A stretch of 64,000 nt of DNA from Rudanella lutea DSM 19387 (GTDB taxonomy: Bacteria > Bacteroidota > Bacteroidia > Cytophagales > Spirosomataceae), in contig NZ_KB913013.1 of the NCBI RefSeq assembly GCF_000383955.1, positions 3,367,694-3,431,693 of the forward strand, read 5' to 3'. Made by a program: the position numbers and the translations under genes. The notes beneath the pieces are model-generated. The model was not told the DNA's origin, did not search any database, and saw only the letters and a list, made by a program, of their open reading frames with translations. The number at the start of each line of letters is the position of its first letter. The first letter of the stretch is position 1. Of this stretch, positions 52,961 through 62,092 are shown in pieces.

Positions 52961-52968
52961 CAAAAGTA
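52961..52968 (-). promoter_or_regulatory. Candidate -7 element (TACTTTTG) for the uppS operon
   Basis: Exact TAnnTTTG on the minus strand, with a transcription start near 52954 and a leader of about 64 bases. No TTG at a standard spacing is obvious. Confidence 0.45.
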
Positions 52969-53122
52969 CACAAATGTACGACCAATTGAAACAGGAGATT
53001 TCACTACTGAATAAATAGAGAATTCGTTTCTTTGGCCTTTTTTTAGCGGGTTACACAAATTTGGGCCCTCTTAGCATCTTTTTTGTTAGAAGTGGCTTAT
53101 AACCGAAAACAACCTAACAATT

Positions 53123-54088
53123 ATGCGTTCTACCCTGCGCGTCTGGAGTTCTGTGCTGAGCCTGTTGATGGTGCTCGGCTGTTTGATCGGCTGCGACAAA
53201 AGCACCGAAGAGGCTACCCCTAAGTCTGTTAGTGAGCTGATCGGGCAAGATGCCTCGTTCAGCCTGCTGCGTGCCGCCGTGCAACGGGCCAACCTGTCAG
53301 ACGCACTCAAGGCCACTAACTTAACGGTATTTGCCCCGAATGATGACGCTTTCAAAGCGGCTGGCTTTGCCGACATTGCGGCTGTCAACAATGCCCCCGT
53401 AGCCCAGCTGGAGCGAATTGTGAAATACCATCTGTTCAACGGTATTGTGAAGTCTGATGCTCCGCAACTGGCCACCAACACGCCCGTGCAGTCGGTAGAA
53501 GGGGGTACCGCTTACATTTCGCGCATCAGCAGCGGAAGCGCCACGGGCGTCACCATCAACGGGGCGCGGGTGGTCAAGGCTGATCAGGAAGTGGCCAACG
53601 GCATTGTGCACACCATCGACCGGGTATTGCTGCCGCCCGCCACCAATATTCTGAGTGCGTTGCAGGCCGATCCGGCCAACTTCTCGCTTGTGGTGGCGGC
53701 TATCAACCGGGTGCCGCAGCTAACTGCCCTCCTGAGCGCGACCAACTCGCCCAACGGGCCCGTCACGATCTTTGTGCCCGACAATGCGGCTTTCACCGCT
53801 GCTGGATCGCCTTACACTTCGCTGGCGGCTATCAACGGCGCTACATTGACGGCGCTGACGAGCTTGCTCAGCTACCATGCCACCAACGGGCTGCTGTTTT
53901 CTGATCAGCTGACGGCCGGGCAGCTTAGTACCCTCAATCCGGCGTCGGCACGGCTCACCATCGCTATTACCAACAACGCCCCCACCCTGAAGGGGAACCA
54001 GAATACAAGCCCGGCGACGGTCAAGCGGGCCGATATCATTACCAACAACGGACTTATCCATGTGGTTAGTCAGGTGCTTCGCCCATGA
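53123..54088 (+). CDS. Fasciclin (FAS1) domain lipoprotein
   Basis: A 321-residue exported lipoprotein (lipobox LIGC, C24) with two FAS1 domains, at about 37-170 and 180-320. Each has the FAS1 H1/H2 pattern: TVFAPNDDAFKAAGF ... VKYHLFNGIV ... GIVHTIDRVLLPP, then VTIFVPDNAAFTAAG ... LLSYHATNGLLFSD ... NGLIHVVSQVLRP. FAS1 domains mediate adhesion or protein contacts. The stop codon overlaps the start of the next gene by four bases (ATGA), so the lipoprotein and metallo-hydrolase are coupled. A functional link between them is inferred from this alone. Confidence 0.9.
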   Translation: MRSTLRVWSSVLSLLMVLGCLIGCDKSTEEATPKSVSELIGQDASFSLLRAAVQRANLSDALKATNLTVFAPNDDAFKAAGFADIAAVNNAPVAQLERIVKYHLFNGIVKSDAPQLATNTPVQSVEGGTAYISRISSGSATGVTINGARVVKADQEVANGIVHTIDRVLLPPATNILSALQADPANFSLVVAAINRVPQLTALLSATNSPNGPVTIFVPDNAAFTAAGSPYTSLAAINGATLTALTSLLSYHATNGLLFSDQLTAGQLSTLNPASARLTIAITNNAPTLKGNQNTSPATVKRADIITNNGLIHVVSQVLRP

Positions 54089-55161
54089 CCTTCCGCAACA
54101 GTATGCTCACACTACTGGGAGTTGTTATCATCATCGCTCTGGGAGCGGTAGGTGTTGGTTTTTGGGTGTCAGGGCCCCGGTACAGTGGGCCAATAACCGA
54201 TCATTTCGACGGACGTGAGTTTCGTAACCTGCCTGATGCCAACGGAAAACCGGTTGAGGCCAAGGGGTTTCGGGAGGTTATCAGCTGGCTCTTCTCACGG
54301 GAGCGCAAAGAGCCCTGGCCCGCGTATCATAACGACCCGCCCGCCCCGGCACCCGCGCCACGCGTGGGGGGCGATTCGGTGCGGGTTACGTTTGTGAACC
54401 ACTCCACCGTTCTGTTGCAGTTCGATGGTCTCAACGTGCTGACCGACCCGGTTTGGTATGAGAGGGTGAGCCCGTTTCAGTTTGCAGGCCCAAAACGCAA
54501 CCGCCCGCCCGGAATCCGATTTGAAGATCTGCCGAAAATCGACCTGATTCTGCTGAGTCATAATCACTGGGACCATCTGGACATCGGGACGGTCGAGAAA
54601 ATCTGGGCTCGTGACCAACCGCGGCTGGTGTGTCCGTTGGGGGTGAAGGCGTTTCTGGAGCAGAAGGGCTATGAGAAGGTAACCGAACTCGACTGGCGGC
54701 AGGCGTATATGTTCGACGCCAACACCACCATTCACTGTGTGCCGGCACAGCATTTTTCAGGCCGTGGCTTGTTCGACCGGAATGCGAGCCTTTGGGCGGG
54801 TTTTGTGATCGATAGCAAAGTAGCGGGCAAGCTCTACTTTGTGGGCGATACAGGGTACGGGCCGTTCCTGAAAACGATTGGTGAGCAATTTGGCCCGTTT
54901 CGGTTGGCGTTGGTACCCATTGGTGCTTTTAAACCGGAGTGGTTTATGGCCCCCATACACGTGTCGCCCGAGCAGGCCGTGCAGCTACACAAAGATGTAC
55001 GGTCAGAACAAAGCGTGGCTATTCATTTTGGTACGTTTCCGCTGGCCGACGATGGCGAGGAGGAGCCCGTTGAACAACTCCAGAAGGCGCTGCAGCAGCA
55101 TCAGATTGACCCGGCGCAGTTTCGGGTATTACGAAATGGCGAAGGCCTGACTGTCGACTAA
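54085..55161 (+). CDS. MBL-fold metallo-hydrolase, NAPE-PLD-like, membrane anchored
   Basis: A 358-residue protein with one N-terminal membrane anchor (about 8-29) and a metallo-beta-lactamase domain. The metal motif HxHxDH is complete: H159, H161, D163, H164 (SHNHWDHLD). Further ligands come from PAQHFSGRG, GDTGYG and IHFGTF. The sequence resembles N-acyl-phosphatidylethanolamine phospholipase D and UlaG-like lipid or phosphodiester hydrolases (TFVNHSTVLLQFDGLNVLTDPVW). It is periplasmic by topology. Translation is coupled to the upstream FAS1 lipoprotein. The lipid substrate is not known. Confidence 0.88.
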   Translation: MTFRNSMLTLLGVVIIIALGAVGVGFWVSGPRYSGPITDHFDGREFRNLPDANGKPVEAKGFREVISWLFSRERKEPWPAYHNDPPAPAPAPRVGGDSVRVTFVNHSTVLLQFDGLNVLTDPVWYERVSPFQFAGPKRNRPPGIRFEDLPKIDLILLSHNHWDHLDIGTVEKIWARDQPRLVCPLGVKAFLEQKGYEKVTELDWRQAYMFDANTTIHCVPAQHFSGRGLFDRNASLWAGFVIDSKVAGKLYFVGDTGYGPFLKTIGEQFGPFRLALVPIGAFKPEWFMAPIHVSPEQAVQLHKDVRSEQSVAIHFGTFPLADDGEEEPVEQLQKALQQHQIDPAQFRVLRNGEGLTVD

Positions 55162-55277
55162 TTGGCAAAAGTTTTGGTCGGATGCCAACCCTTTTGCATT
55201 AAAACGGGTCCTGAATACGTATTTAGTTGCAGAGGGCCTTTGTTGGGGTCTGTCTGCTAAATCATAACGTTTAATCA

Positions 55278-56204
55278 ATGAATCGTTTTTTTGTATTTCC
55301 GCTGGTTGCGTTGCTGTGCTCGATCGGCCTGATTTCCTGTATGTCCAACGATTTTGTGGATTCCAATCAGGTGGCAGCCGACAATGACGCCAGCATCCGT
55401 CAGTACATTACCAAGCAGTCTAATGCGACCAGCTACAGCATGTCGGCATCGGGTCTTCATTATGTTATTCTGAACCCAACGCCGACTTCGAAACTACCAT
55501 CAGTTGGCGAAGAGGTGACGTTTTCGTACGTGCTCTATAACCTGGCGGATCAGGCTCTCGATAGCTCCAAAGCGAGCCAACTGCCTTCGTTTACGTTTGG
55601 GTTGAACGTATTGTTGCCGGGCTTGCAGGAAGGCCTTTCGTACATGCGCGTGGGTGAAACGGCCCGGTTGCTCATTCCATCGCACCTGGCCTACGGAAGT
55701 CAGGGGCAAACCTCACCCCCGGTGGCAGGTAATACCCCTATTCGGCTGGATGTGAAGTTGGTTAGCTCTCTCACCGAAGATCAACAGATTACGAACTACC
55801 TGAGCTCTACGGCGCTAACCAGTTCGCTGTCGCTAACGGCTCCTCCCACGGCTGTGCAAACGCCCACGGGACTGCGCATTATCAAAACCGTAACCAACCC
55901 AACGGGGGCTTCAATTACGGCCGGGCAGTCGGTTACGCTCAACTACTCGGGGCTGGGCCTGCGCTCACTGACGCCTTTTGACAAAGTAACGGATGGTTCA
56001 TTCTCGTTTGTGGTCGGCCGTGATCAGTTTATTGCTGGCTTTACAGAAGGCGTACTTCAAATGCGGGTTGGCGAAAAAGCGACGATTATCTTCCCGTCTT
56101 CGCTCGGATACGGAACGCAGGGCTCCCGCAATGCGAGTGGCCAATTCGTTATTCTTCCGTACAGCCCGCTTCGTTTTGATATAAGCGTTCTGGGGGCTAA
56201 GTAG
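55278..56204 (+). CDS. Double FKBP-type peptidyl-prolyl isomerase lipoprotein
   Basis: A 308-residue lipoprotein (lipobox LISC, C21). Two FKBP-like domains are visible: about 75-165 (PSVGEEVTFSYVLYNL, then VLLPGLQEGLSYMRVGETAR and LAYGSQG) and about 200-308 (FSFVVGRDQFIAGFTEGVLQ, MRVGEKATIIFPSSLGYGTQ). The PxLxEGL and GYG blocks are FKBP hallmarks. Periplasmic FKBP proteins assist folding of exported proteins, in line with the neighbouring export genes. A hairpin terminator follows. Confidence 0.88.
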   Translation: MNRFFVFPLVALLCSIGLISCMSNDFVDSNQVAADNDASIRQYITKQSNATSYSMSASGLHYVILNPTPTSKLPSVGEEVTFSYVLYNLADQALDSSKASQLPSFTFGLNVLLPGLQEGLSYMRVGETARLLIPSHLAYGSQGQTSPPVAGNTPIRLDVKLVSSLTEDQQITNYLSSTALTSSLSLTAPPTAVQTPTGLRIIKTVTNPTGASITAGQSVTLNYSGLGLRSLTPFDKVTDGSFSFVVGRDQFIAGFTEGVLQMRVGEKATIIFPSSLGYGTQGSRNASGQFVILPYSPLRFDISVLGAK

Positions 56205-56261
56205 TAATACGGTTACAGACTTTATGCTGTGAGTAATTGTACTTCGTGTTATTGGAATATG

Positions 56262-56290
56262 AAAAAAGGAGGCATTAGTCTCCTTTTTTT
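56262..56290 (+). terminator. Terminator after the FKBP gene
   Basis: AAAAAAGGAG pairs perfectly with CTCCTTTTTT around an 8-base loop, followed by more T. It can act in both directions but nothing on the minus strand reaches it. Confidence 0.85.
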
Positions 56291-56439
56291 GTTTTAGGTA
56301 TTCGGTTTTGGGCCGTTCAATCAGGAAAGGTCACGAAATGGGCTTTTTCGTAAGTTAAAAAAATCCATGGGCGAAACTATTCCGTTGGTATGGGCAGCCA
56401 GCTGATACACAGTTGGCCTTACTTATCATCTTTTCGTTT

Positions 56440-57177
56440 ATGGAAAACAAAACCAATCTACTTATCCGGTCCAAGACGGTGGATTCGGATAGCCGTCGTC
56501 GGTTTTTACGCTATGCGGGCTTCTCGGCGGCTACAGCAACCACTATTCTGGCCGCATGCGAGAATGCAGCGATGGAGCCCTCTACACTGGGCGAAGGAAC
56601 GGGCGCCCGGGTTGCTGCCGACGGATCAATCGATCTGGGGTCGGGCGATGTGGGTATCCTCAACTATGCCTATGCCCTGGAGCAGTTGGAGTACGCTTTT
56701 TATGCGCAGGTGATTGCTACGCCCTTTTCGGGCATGAGCAACATGGAGCGCATGATTCTGACCGATATTCGGGACCACGAAAAAGCACACCGCGATTTTT
56801 TCCGGGCGGCTTTAGGTGCAGCAGCTATTCCGGCTTTATCCGCCAATTTTGGTGCCATCAACTTTAATGACCGGGCCAGCGTACTGAGCACTGCCCGCAC
56901 GTTTGAAGACCTCGGGGTGTCGGCCTACAACGGGGCGGGTAAGCTGCTGAGCAGCCCCCTGAACCTGTCGACGGCCGGTAAAATTGTTTCGGTAGAAGCG
57001 CGCCATGCGGCCATCATTCGTGAATTGCTGGCCCCATTTACGACGTCGTTTGCCGGTGATGATGTGGTAACAAGCGATACGGGCCTCGACGTAGTCAACA
57101 TGCCAGGCACCGTTCTGGCCGCTGCGCAGCCATTTGTCGTACAGACTATTACGGCCAACAATCTCCCAACCATGTAA
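56440..57177 (+). CDS. Tat-exported ferritin-like lipoprotein
   Basis: A 245-residue four-helix-bundle protein of the ferritin-like (Ferritin_2, Pcc13-62-like) family. The N-terminus has a twin-arginine motif (SRRRFLRYAGF, RR at 19-21) and a lipobox LAAC (C40), so it looks like a Tat-exported lipoprotein. The probable diiron ligands are present: E81/E84 in helix A, ExxH in HEKAH, E in FEDLGVSAY, and ExxH in VEARHAA. The ATG at 56440 is preferred to an upstream in-frame ATG that would precede the Tat signal by an unrelated stretch. A second ferritin-like gene follows after 12 bases. Confidence 0.88.
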   Translation: MENKTNLLIRSKTVDSDSRRRFLRYAGFSAATATTILAACENAAMEPSTLGEGTGARVAADGSIDLGSGDVGILNYAYALEQLEYAFYAQVIATPFSGMSNMERMILTDIRDHEKAHRDFFRAALGAAAIPALSANFGAINFNDRASVLSTARTFEDLGVSAYNGAGKLLSSPLNLSTAGKIVSVEARHAAIIRELLAPFTTSFAGDDVVTSDTGLDVVNMPGTVLAAAQPFVVQTITANNLPTM

Positions 57178-57189
57178 TCCCGGACAGAC

Positions 57190-57957
57190 ATGAATCTGCA
57201 AAACTTATTCAATGCTTTAGAAAACGTAGATCCTGAGATCTACGATCGCGTGAAGCACGTTTCACGCCGTCAGTTGTTTAGCTTCGGTAAAAAAGCCGCT
57301 CTGGTAGCTGCTCCGTTGGCCGTTGCTTCATCCATCAACAAAGCCTACGGGCAGTCGATGCCCGACCGTACGGTCGAGGTGCTCAAGTTCGCTCTGGTGC
57401 TCGAATACCTGGAAGATGAATTTTACCGGGTTGGCCTGAACACACCGGGTCTGATTCCGGGTCAGGACCGGCCTATTTTCGCCCAGATCAGCAAGCATGA
57501 GGCTTCACACGTAGCCCTGTTGCGTACGGCCCTCGGTGCGGCTGCCGACCCGAAGCCTAACTTTGACTTTACGGCCAAGGGGGCTTTCCCAACGGTATTC
57601 TCCAACTATCAGACGTTTACGGCGTTGGCCCAGGCGTTTGAAGATACGGGTGTTCGCGCCTACAAAGGTCAGGTCGCTAACATCGGTCAAGACCCTGTAC
57701 TCGAAACGGCCCTGCGGATTCACTCGGTAGAGGCACGCCATGCGGCTCGCGTTCGTGTGCTGCGGGGCATGAAGGGCTGGATCTCGGGTATGGAAGGTTT
57801 CCCCGGTGCAGTATATGCCGGTGAGCAGGCCACCCGCGAGCGCGAAGTGGATGTACCCGGTATTTCGGGCGTATCGGCTATGGGCGTTACAGAGGCTTTC
57901 GATGAGCCGCTGACTAAAGATCAGGTGCTGGCGATTGCGCTCCAGTTTGTGCGCTAG
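57190..57957 (+). CDS. Tat-exported ferritin-like protein
   Basis: A 255-residue partner of the preceding gene. A twin-arginine motif (SRRQLFSFGKKA, RR at 26-27) precedes a signal ending in AYGQ, but no lipobox is present, so it should be soluble in the periplasm. The ferritin-like bundle keeps the same metal pattern: LEYLEDEF, KHEASH (ExxH), FEDTGVRAY and VEARHAA (ExxH). Related proteins are annotated as desiccation- or stress-associated. The tandem pair suggests a two-subunit diiron assembly, one anchored and one free; this is inference. Confidence 0.88.
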   Translation: MNLQNLFNALENVDPEIYDRVKHVSRRQLFSFGKKAALVAAPLAVASSINKAYGQSMPDRTVEVLKFALVLEYLEDEFYRVGLNTPGLIPGQDRPIFAQISKHEASHVALLRTALGAAADPKPNFDFTAKGAFPTVFSNYQTFTALAQAFEDTGVRAYKGQVANIGQDPVLETALRIHSVEARHAARVRVLRGMKGWISGMEGFPGAVYAGEQATREREVDVPGISGVSAMGVTEAFDEPLTKDQVLAIALQFVR

Positions 57958-57983
57958 CAGGCCCAACGATTTTGTCTGTCCAT

Positions 57984-58018
57984 AAAAAAGGCAGCCCCGG
58001 ACCGGGGCTGCCTTTTTT
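57984..58018. terminator. Bidirectional terminator
   Basis: A 17-bp nearly continuous inverted repeat (GGCAGCCCCGG core, flanked by A and T runs) lies between the convergent ferritin-like and icd genes. Confidence 0.88.
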
Positions 58019-58036
58019 CGGATAAAACCGGGTGGG

Positions 58037-59260
58037 TTATGCCGACAGTTTGGCCTGCAACGCTGCGTCGAGAGCTTCGAGGAAGTCTTCGGTGTACAGG
58101 TAGTGCTCACCAGCCACCAGCTTCGTACCCGCCGGGAATGCCGACAGGGCCAGGTCTTTGGTCATCTTGCCGCTTTCCACAACCTCTACGCACACTTGCT
58201 CCAGCGCATCGGCGAAGTCGATCAGGGGCTGGTTGTTGTCCAACTTGCCCCGGAACGCCAGACCGCGGGTCCAGGCGTAGATAGAGGCAATCGGGTTGGT
58301 TGAGGTTTTGTTGCCTTTCTGGTACTCGCGGTAGTGCCGGGTTACGGTACCGTGAGCGGCTTCGGCTTCCATGGTGTTGCCATCGGGCGTAACCAGTACC
58401 GACGTCATCAGGCCGAGTGAGCCAAAGCCCTGCGCTACGGTATCCGACTGTACGTCGCCGTCGTAGTTCTTGCAAGCCCATACAAAGTTACCTTCCCACT
58501 TCAGGGCCGAGGCCACCATGTCGTCGATCAGACGGTGCTCGTACTGAACCCCTTTGTCTTTAAACTCGGCATCGTAAACCTCCTGGAAAATGTCTTTGAA
58601 ACGGCCGTCGTATTTTTTCAGGATGGTGTTCTTCGTTGAGAGGTACACCGGCCAGCCTTTTTGCAGACCCATGTTGAAACAGGCTTTAGCAAAGCCACGA
58701 ATCGACTCGTCGACGTTGTACATACCCATAGCAACACCAGCACCCTTGAAGTTGAACACTTCATATTCCTGCACGGTGCCGTCTTCGCCTTCAAACTTCA
58801 TGGTCAGCTTACCAGCGCCTGGTACCAGAAAATCGGTAGCGCGGTACTGATCACCAAAGGCGTGACGACCAACGATGATTGGGGCGGTCCAGTTGGTTAC
58901 CAGACGGGGTACGTTGTTCATGACGATAGGCTCGCGGAATACGGTACCGTCCAGAATGTTGCGGATCGTTCCGTTGGGCGACTTCCACATCTGCTTCAGA
59001 CCGAATTCTTTTACGCGGGCTTCGTCGGGGGTGATGGTCGCACACTTGATACCTACGCCGTATTCCTTGATCGCGTTGGCCGCATCGATCGTTACCTGAT
59101 CGTTCGTTTCATCGCGGTATTCGATACCAAGGTCGTAGTACTTAATATCAACGTCAATGTAAGGCAGAATCAGCTTGTCCTTAATGAACTTCCAGATGAT
59201 GCGGGTCATTTCGTCGCCATCCAGTTCGACAACCGGATTCGCCACCTTAATTTTTTCCAT
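58037..59260 (-). CDS. icd: NADP-dependent isocitrate dehydrogenase (eukaryotic-type, subfamily II)
   Basis: TCA-cycle enzyme that oxidises isocitrate to 2-oxoglutarate with NADP. The 407-residue length and [21 protein letters not shown] start match the homodimeric eukaryote-like class rather than the Escherichia coli type. [27 protein letters not shown] and [20 protein letters not shown] are diagnostic. A full Bacteroidota promoter lies 67 bases upstream. It is convergent with the ferritin-like genes and ends at a strong hairpin. Confidence 0.97.
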   Translation of the reverse strand: MEKIKVANPVVELDGDEMTRIIWKFIKDKLILPYIDVDIKYYDLGIEYRDETNDQVTIDAANAIKEYGVGIKCATITPDEARVKEFGLKQMWKSPNGTIRNILDGTVFREPIVMNNVPRLVTNWTAPIIVGRHAFGDQYRATDFLVPGAGKLTMKFEGEDGTVQEYEVFNFKGAGVAMGMYNVDESIRGFAKACFNMGLQKGWPVYLSTKNTILKKYDGRFKDIFQEVYDAEFKDKGVQYEHRLIDDMVASALKWEGNFVWACKNYDGDVQSDTVAQGFGSLGLMTSVLVTPDGNTMEAEAAHGTVTRHYREYQKGNKTSTNPIASIYAWTRGLAFRGKLDNNQPLIDFADALEQVCVEVVESGKMTKDLALSAFPAGTKLVAGEHYLYTEDFLEALDAALQAKLSA

Positions 59261-59326
59261 GCGAATTGTTTATAAAGAATTGGGAACGAAGCAAAAAATC
59301 GTCAGGCAGGGGTTGCCTGTGCGGTG

Positions 59327-59358
59327 CAAAAGTAGTGAATCAAAGGCAGACCCGCCAA
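59327..59358 (-). promoter_or_regulatory. Promoter of icd (TTG-N21-TACTTTTG)
   Basis: TTG (59358-59356), a 21-base spacer and TACTTTTG (59334-59327) on the minus strand match both halves of the Bacteroidota promoter; transcription would start near 59320. Confidence 0.7.
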
Positions 59359-59440
59359 CCCCCGGCTAAAGTCGGCACTAAATGACAACAGGCCCCTGAC
59401 CGAAGTTGGAGCCTGCTGCAAACGGGTTAAGGGAGTGTTG

Positions 59441-61873
59441 TTAAAATTTGTAGGTCAGTGTGGTGAGCAACTGCCGGGGCGGAATAGGCATAATGCTGTA
59501 CCGGTCGTGAATGAGGTAGTTCAGCGTATTGGTTAGGTTCGAGACCTTCACCAGCAGCGATACGTGCTGGTAGGTGTACCCGGCCGTCAGGTCGAAGGTG
59601 GTAAAGCCGCTCAGCGGAATCAGCCGGCTGAATTCGGGTGTTTGCCCAACCGTATTGTTGTTGCCGCCGAAACGGGCACCCGTGTAAAAAGCCGACGCGC
59701 CGAGTTTGAGTCCCCGCAGCGCGGTGCGGTCGAGGGTGTAAAATACCGTAGCGTTGGCCGTATGGGCGGGGTTGTTGGTGAGCCGCTCGCCCAGCACCGG
59801 AGCGCCCTTCACATTGGCACTGCGGGTGTAGCGCATGTAGTTGTAGCCGTAGCCTGTGATGAAGAAGAAATTTTTGGAGAGGTTGCCTGTAAAGTCGACC
59901 TCCAGACCGTCGCTCGTGGTTTGGCCAGTCAGTTCGCGCACGTTGGTATCGGTATTGGGTGTGCCGTCGAGCTTGAACGGGGCTATCTGGGCAAAGTTGC
60001 TGTTGATGATCCTGTACACGCCCAGGTTGGCTGTAATCCGCCCGTTGAACAGCTCATTTTTTACCCCCGCTTCAAACTGATCGACAATGGACGGCGCCAG
60101 GGCCTGTCCGTACACATCAATCCCGCTATTGATGAGGAAGTTGTTGGCGTAGCTGGCAAATACCGTATTGCTGGTTGTAGGCTGATACAGTACGGCCACT
60201 TTGGGTGAGAATGCCCGGTCATAGCGCGCGGCAGCCGCACCGGGCGTAGTGGTTTGGTTACGGAGGTTCAGAATAGAGGTTTGCCCCGTTTTCTGATACG
60301 ACCAACGTAAACCCGCCAGTACCTTAAACTTCGTGCTAAGGCTAATCAGATCCTGTACGTATGCGCCGAACCGGAGCGAGGGGGCCGTGGTTTGGCTGAT
60401 GGCAGTAGCCATAGGAATATCGGTTCGGGCTTCGTACTTGGCCGGGTCGAGGATGTTGATTTTGTCGTAGGTAGTTACGCCCACGCCGTTGCTGGTGATG
60501 GTAAACGAGTTGCTTACGCTGCTGATCTGGATCCAGTCGGTTCCAACCAGTACCTGATGTCCAATGCCACCCGTACTGAACCGCCCGTTCAGATTCAGTT
60601 GGCCCGTATAATTATATTCTTCGGTTTTGGTGCGGCTCAACTGGCGGTTCCAGTCACCGTTTGCCAGTACGTTGTTGTTGGGCACTCCTGCCCCGTAGGC
60701 ACTTACCAGCGTGCTTTGGGCCGATGTGATGAGGTTCAGTTTCAGGCGGTCGCTGAAGCTGTGGTCTACATTGACCGAGCCGCTCGTTTGCTCCAGGTTG
60801 TTGTACGCCCAGCGGGTGTTGATAAACCGCGACCGCGGAATATTGGTCGGAATAACGGCGTCCTGATTGGCGTTGAGAGCCCCCACACCATTGTCGGGCG
60901 TCAGGTTTGATTTGAGGTAGTCGCCCTGTACGAGTATCGTTGTTTTCTGACCGAGCTTGTACAAAAGTGAAGGGTTTACGTACAGTCGATTGGTTTTTAC
61001 CACATCCCGGTAGCTGTCAGATTTCTCGTACGTACCCACTATACGATACGCCAGGTTCCTGCTGATGGGGCCGTACACATCGACAATAGGTTTGTAGAGA
61101 TTATAGCTACCGTACCGCATCGACACCTCGCCCCCAGACGTGAACTTCGGCTTCTTGGTGACCATGTTGATAATCAGGCCTCCCGAAACATTGCCGTAGA
61201 GCAGGGCCGCGCTCCCCTTGAGCACCTCCACCGATTCGAGGGTGCTGGCTTCCGGGAAACCCGCGGAGTTGGTAATGGTGCCGTTTTTGAAGATGCTACC
61301 GGCGGCTCCGGCAATACCGATGCTGTACCCGCGCGCCGAGAAGGTTTCGGCTACCCCGCCCCGCTGTTGTGTGAGCGACACTCCGCTCACGTTTTTGATG
61401 GCATCGCCCAGCCGCGAGATCTGCTGGTTCTCAAGCACCACCCGGTTCACAATTCCGCTCATCTGCGGCATGTCGAGCGGGGTAATGCCAGCTTTCCCAA
61501 CCGAAACCGTTTTGTTGTACCCCGTCACAACCACTTCGCGCAGTTGGGCCGTGTTTTCGGTTAAGGCAAGTGTAACCGGTGTAGCCTGACCGGCCTTTAC
61601 GGTGATTGTAACTTCCTGCGGTTGAAGGCCCACATAGGTGGTGCGGAGTGTGTAGGTGCCGGGGGCAATGTTTCTGAGCAGAAAGGAGCCGTCTTCAGCC
61701 GTAGTCGCGCCTTTCCGTGTCTCTTTCAGCTCTACATTGACAAACGCGACCGGTTTGCCATCGCTGCTGGTTACAACACCCCGAATAGCACCAGGCACTT
61801 GTGACGATACCGGAGAGATGCTTGACCAAAAGAACAATACAAAGAGGAAGGTAAATGTATATATAGACTTCAT
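59441..61873 (-). CDS. TonB-dependent siderophore-type receptor
   Basis: An outer-membrane receptor of 810 residues. A signal peptide (about 1-25) precedes a carboxypeptidase-regulatory-like domain (about 29-110: IRGVVTSSDGKPVAFVNVELKE). The plug domain follows (about 125-235, with LREVVVTGYN as TonB-box-like region and SGGLIINMVTKKP), then a 22-stranded barrel ending in LLTTLTYKF. The plug pattern (IKNVSGVSLTQQRGGVAETF, ARGYSIGIAG) matches siderophore receptors of the FhuA/FecA type. Iron control is plausible but no clear Fur box was found. No SusD partner is present, so a SusC-type sugar role is unlikely. Confidence 0.92.
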   Translation of the reverse strand: MKSIYTFTFLFVLFFWSSISPVSSQVPGAIRGVVTSSDGKPVAFVNVELKETRKGATTAEDGSFLLRNIAPGTYTLRTTYVGLQPQEVTITVKAGQATPVTLALTENTAQLREVVVTGYNKTVSVGKAGITPLDMPQMSGIVNRVVLENQQISRLGDAIKNVSGVSLTQQRGGVAETFSARGYSIGIAGAAGSIFKNGTITNSAGFPEASTLESVEVLKGSAALLYGNVSGGLIINMVTKKPKFTSGGEVSMRYGSYNLYKPIVDVYGPISRNLAYRIVGTYEKSDSYRDVVKTNRLYVNPSLLYKLGQKTTILVQGDYLKSNLTPDNGVGALNANQDAVIPTNIPRSRFINTRWAYNNLEQTSGSVNVDHSFSDRLKLNLITSAQSTLVSAYGAGVPNNNVLANGDWNRQLSRTKTEEYNYTGQLNLNGRFSTGGIGHQVLVGTDWIQISSVSNSFTITSNGVGVTTYDKINILDPAKYEARTDIPMATAISQTTAPSLRFGAYVQDLISLSTKFKVLAGLRWSYQKTGQTSILNLRNQTTTPGAAAARYDRAFSPKVAVLYQPTTSNTVFASYANNFLINSGIDVYGQALAPSIVDQFEAGVKNELFNGRITANLGVYRIINSNFAQIAPFKLDGTPNTDTNVRELTGQTTSDGLEVDFTGNLSKNFFFITGYGYNYMRYTRSANVKGAPVLGERLTNNPAHTANATVFYTLDRTALRGLKLGASAFYTGARFGGNNNTVGQTPEFSRLIPLSGFTTFDLTAGYTYQHVSLLVKVSNLTNTLNYLIHDRYSIMPIPPRQLLTTLTYKF

Positions 61874-61897
61874 TATTTAGAATTGTTATAAACAGTG

Positions 61898-61927
61898 CAA
61901 AGGTATGTCGGTGGGTTCGGTATTCAA
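61898..61927 (-). promoter_or_regulatory. Promoter of the TonB receptor gene (TTG-N19-TACCTTTG)
   Basis: TTG (61927-61925), 19 bases and TACCTTTG (61905-61898) on the minus strand match the Bacteroidota promoter; the leader is about 18 bases. Confidence 0.65.
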
Positions 61928-62092
61928 TATTTATTTAGACAAATTATTAATAAACTTTTTGGAGCCATTCTATTTGTGAAGGTAGCCAGAGCTATAAGCT
62001 GGACGAAAGCTTTGTTTTTATATTGCTGAACCTATTTTTACTCGGATAATAGATTGTTAAAAGGGGTGTGTAACCTATAAAATTCGGAATCA

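Noticed and set aside
61874-62092. Fur box before the siderophore receptor
   Set aside because: AT-rich sequence is present but no convincing 19-base Fur palindrome could be read, so iron control is not claimed.
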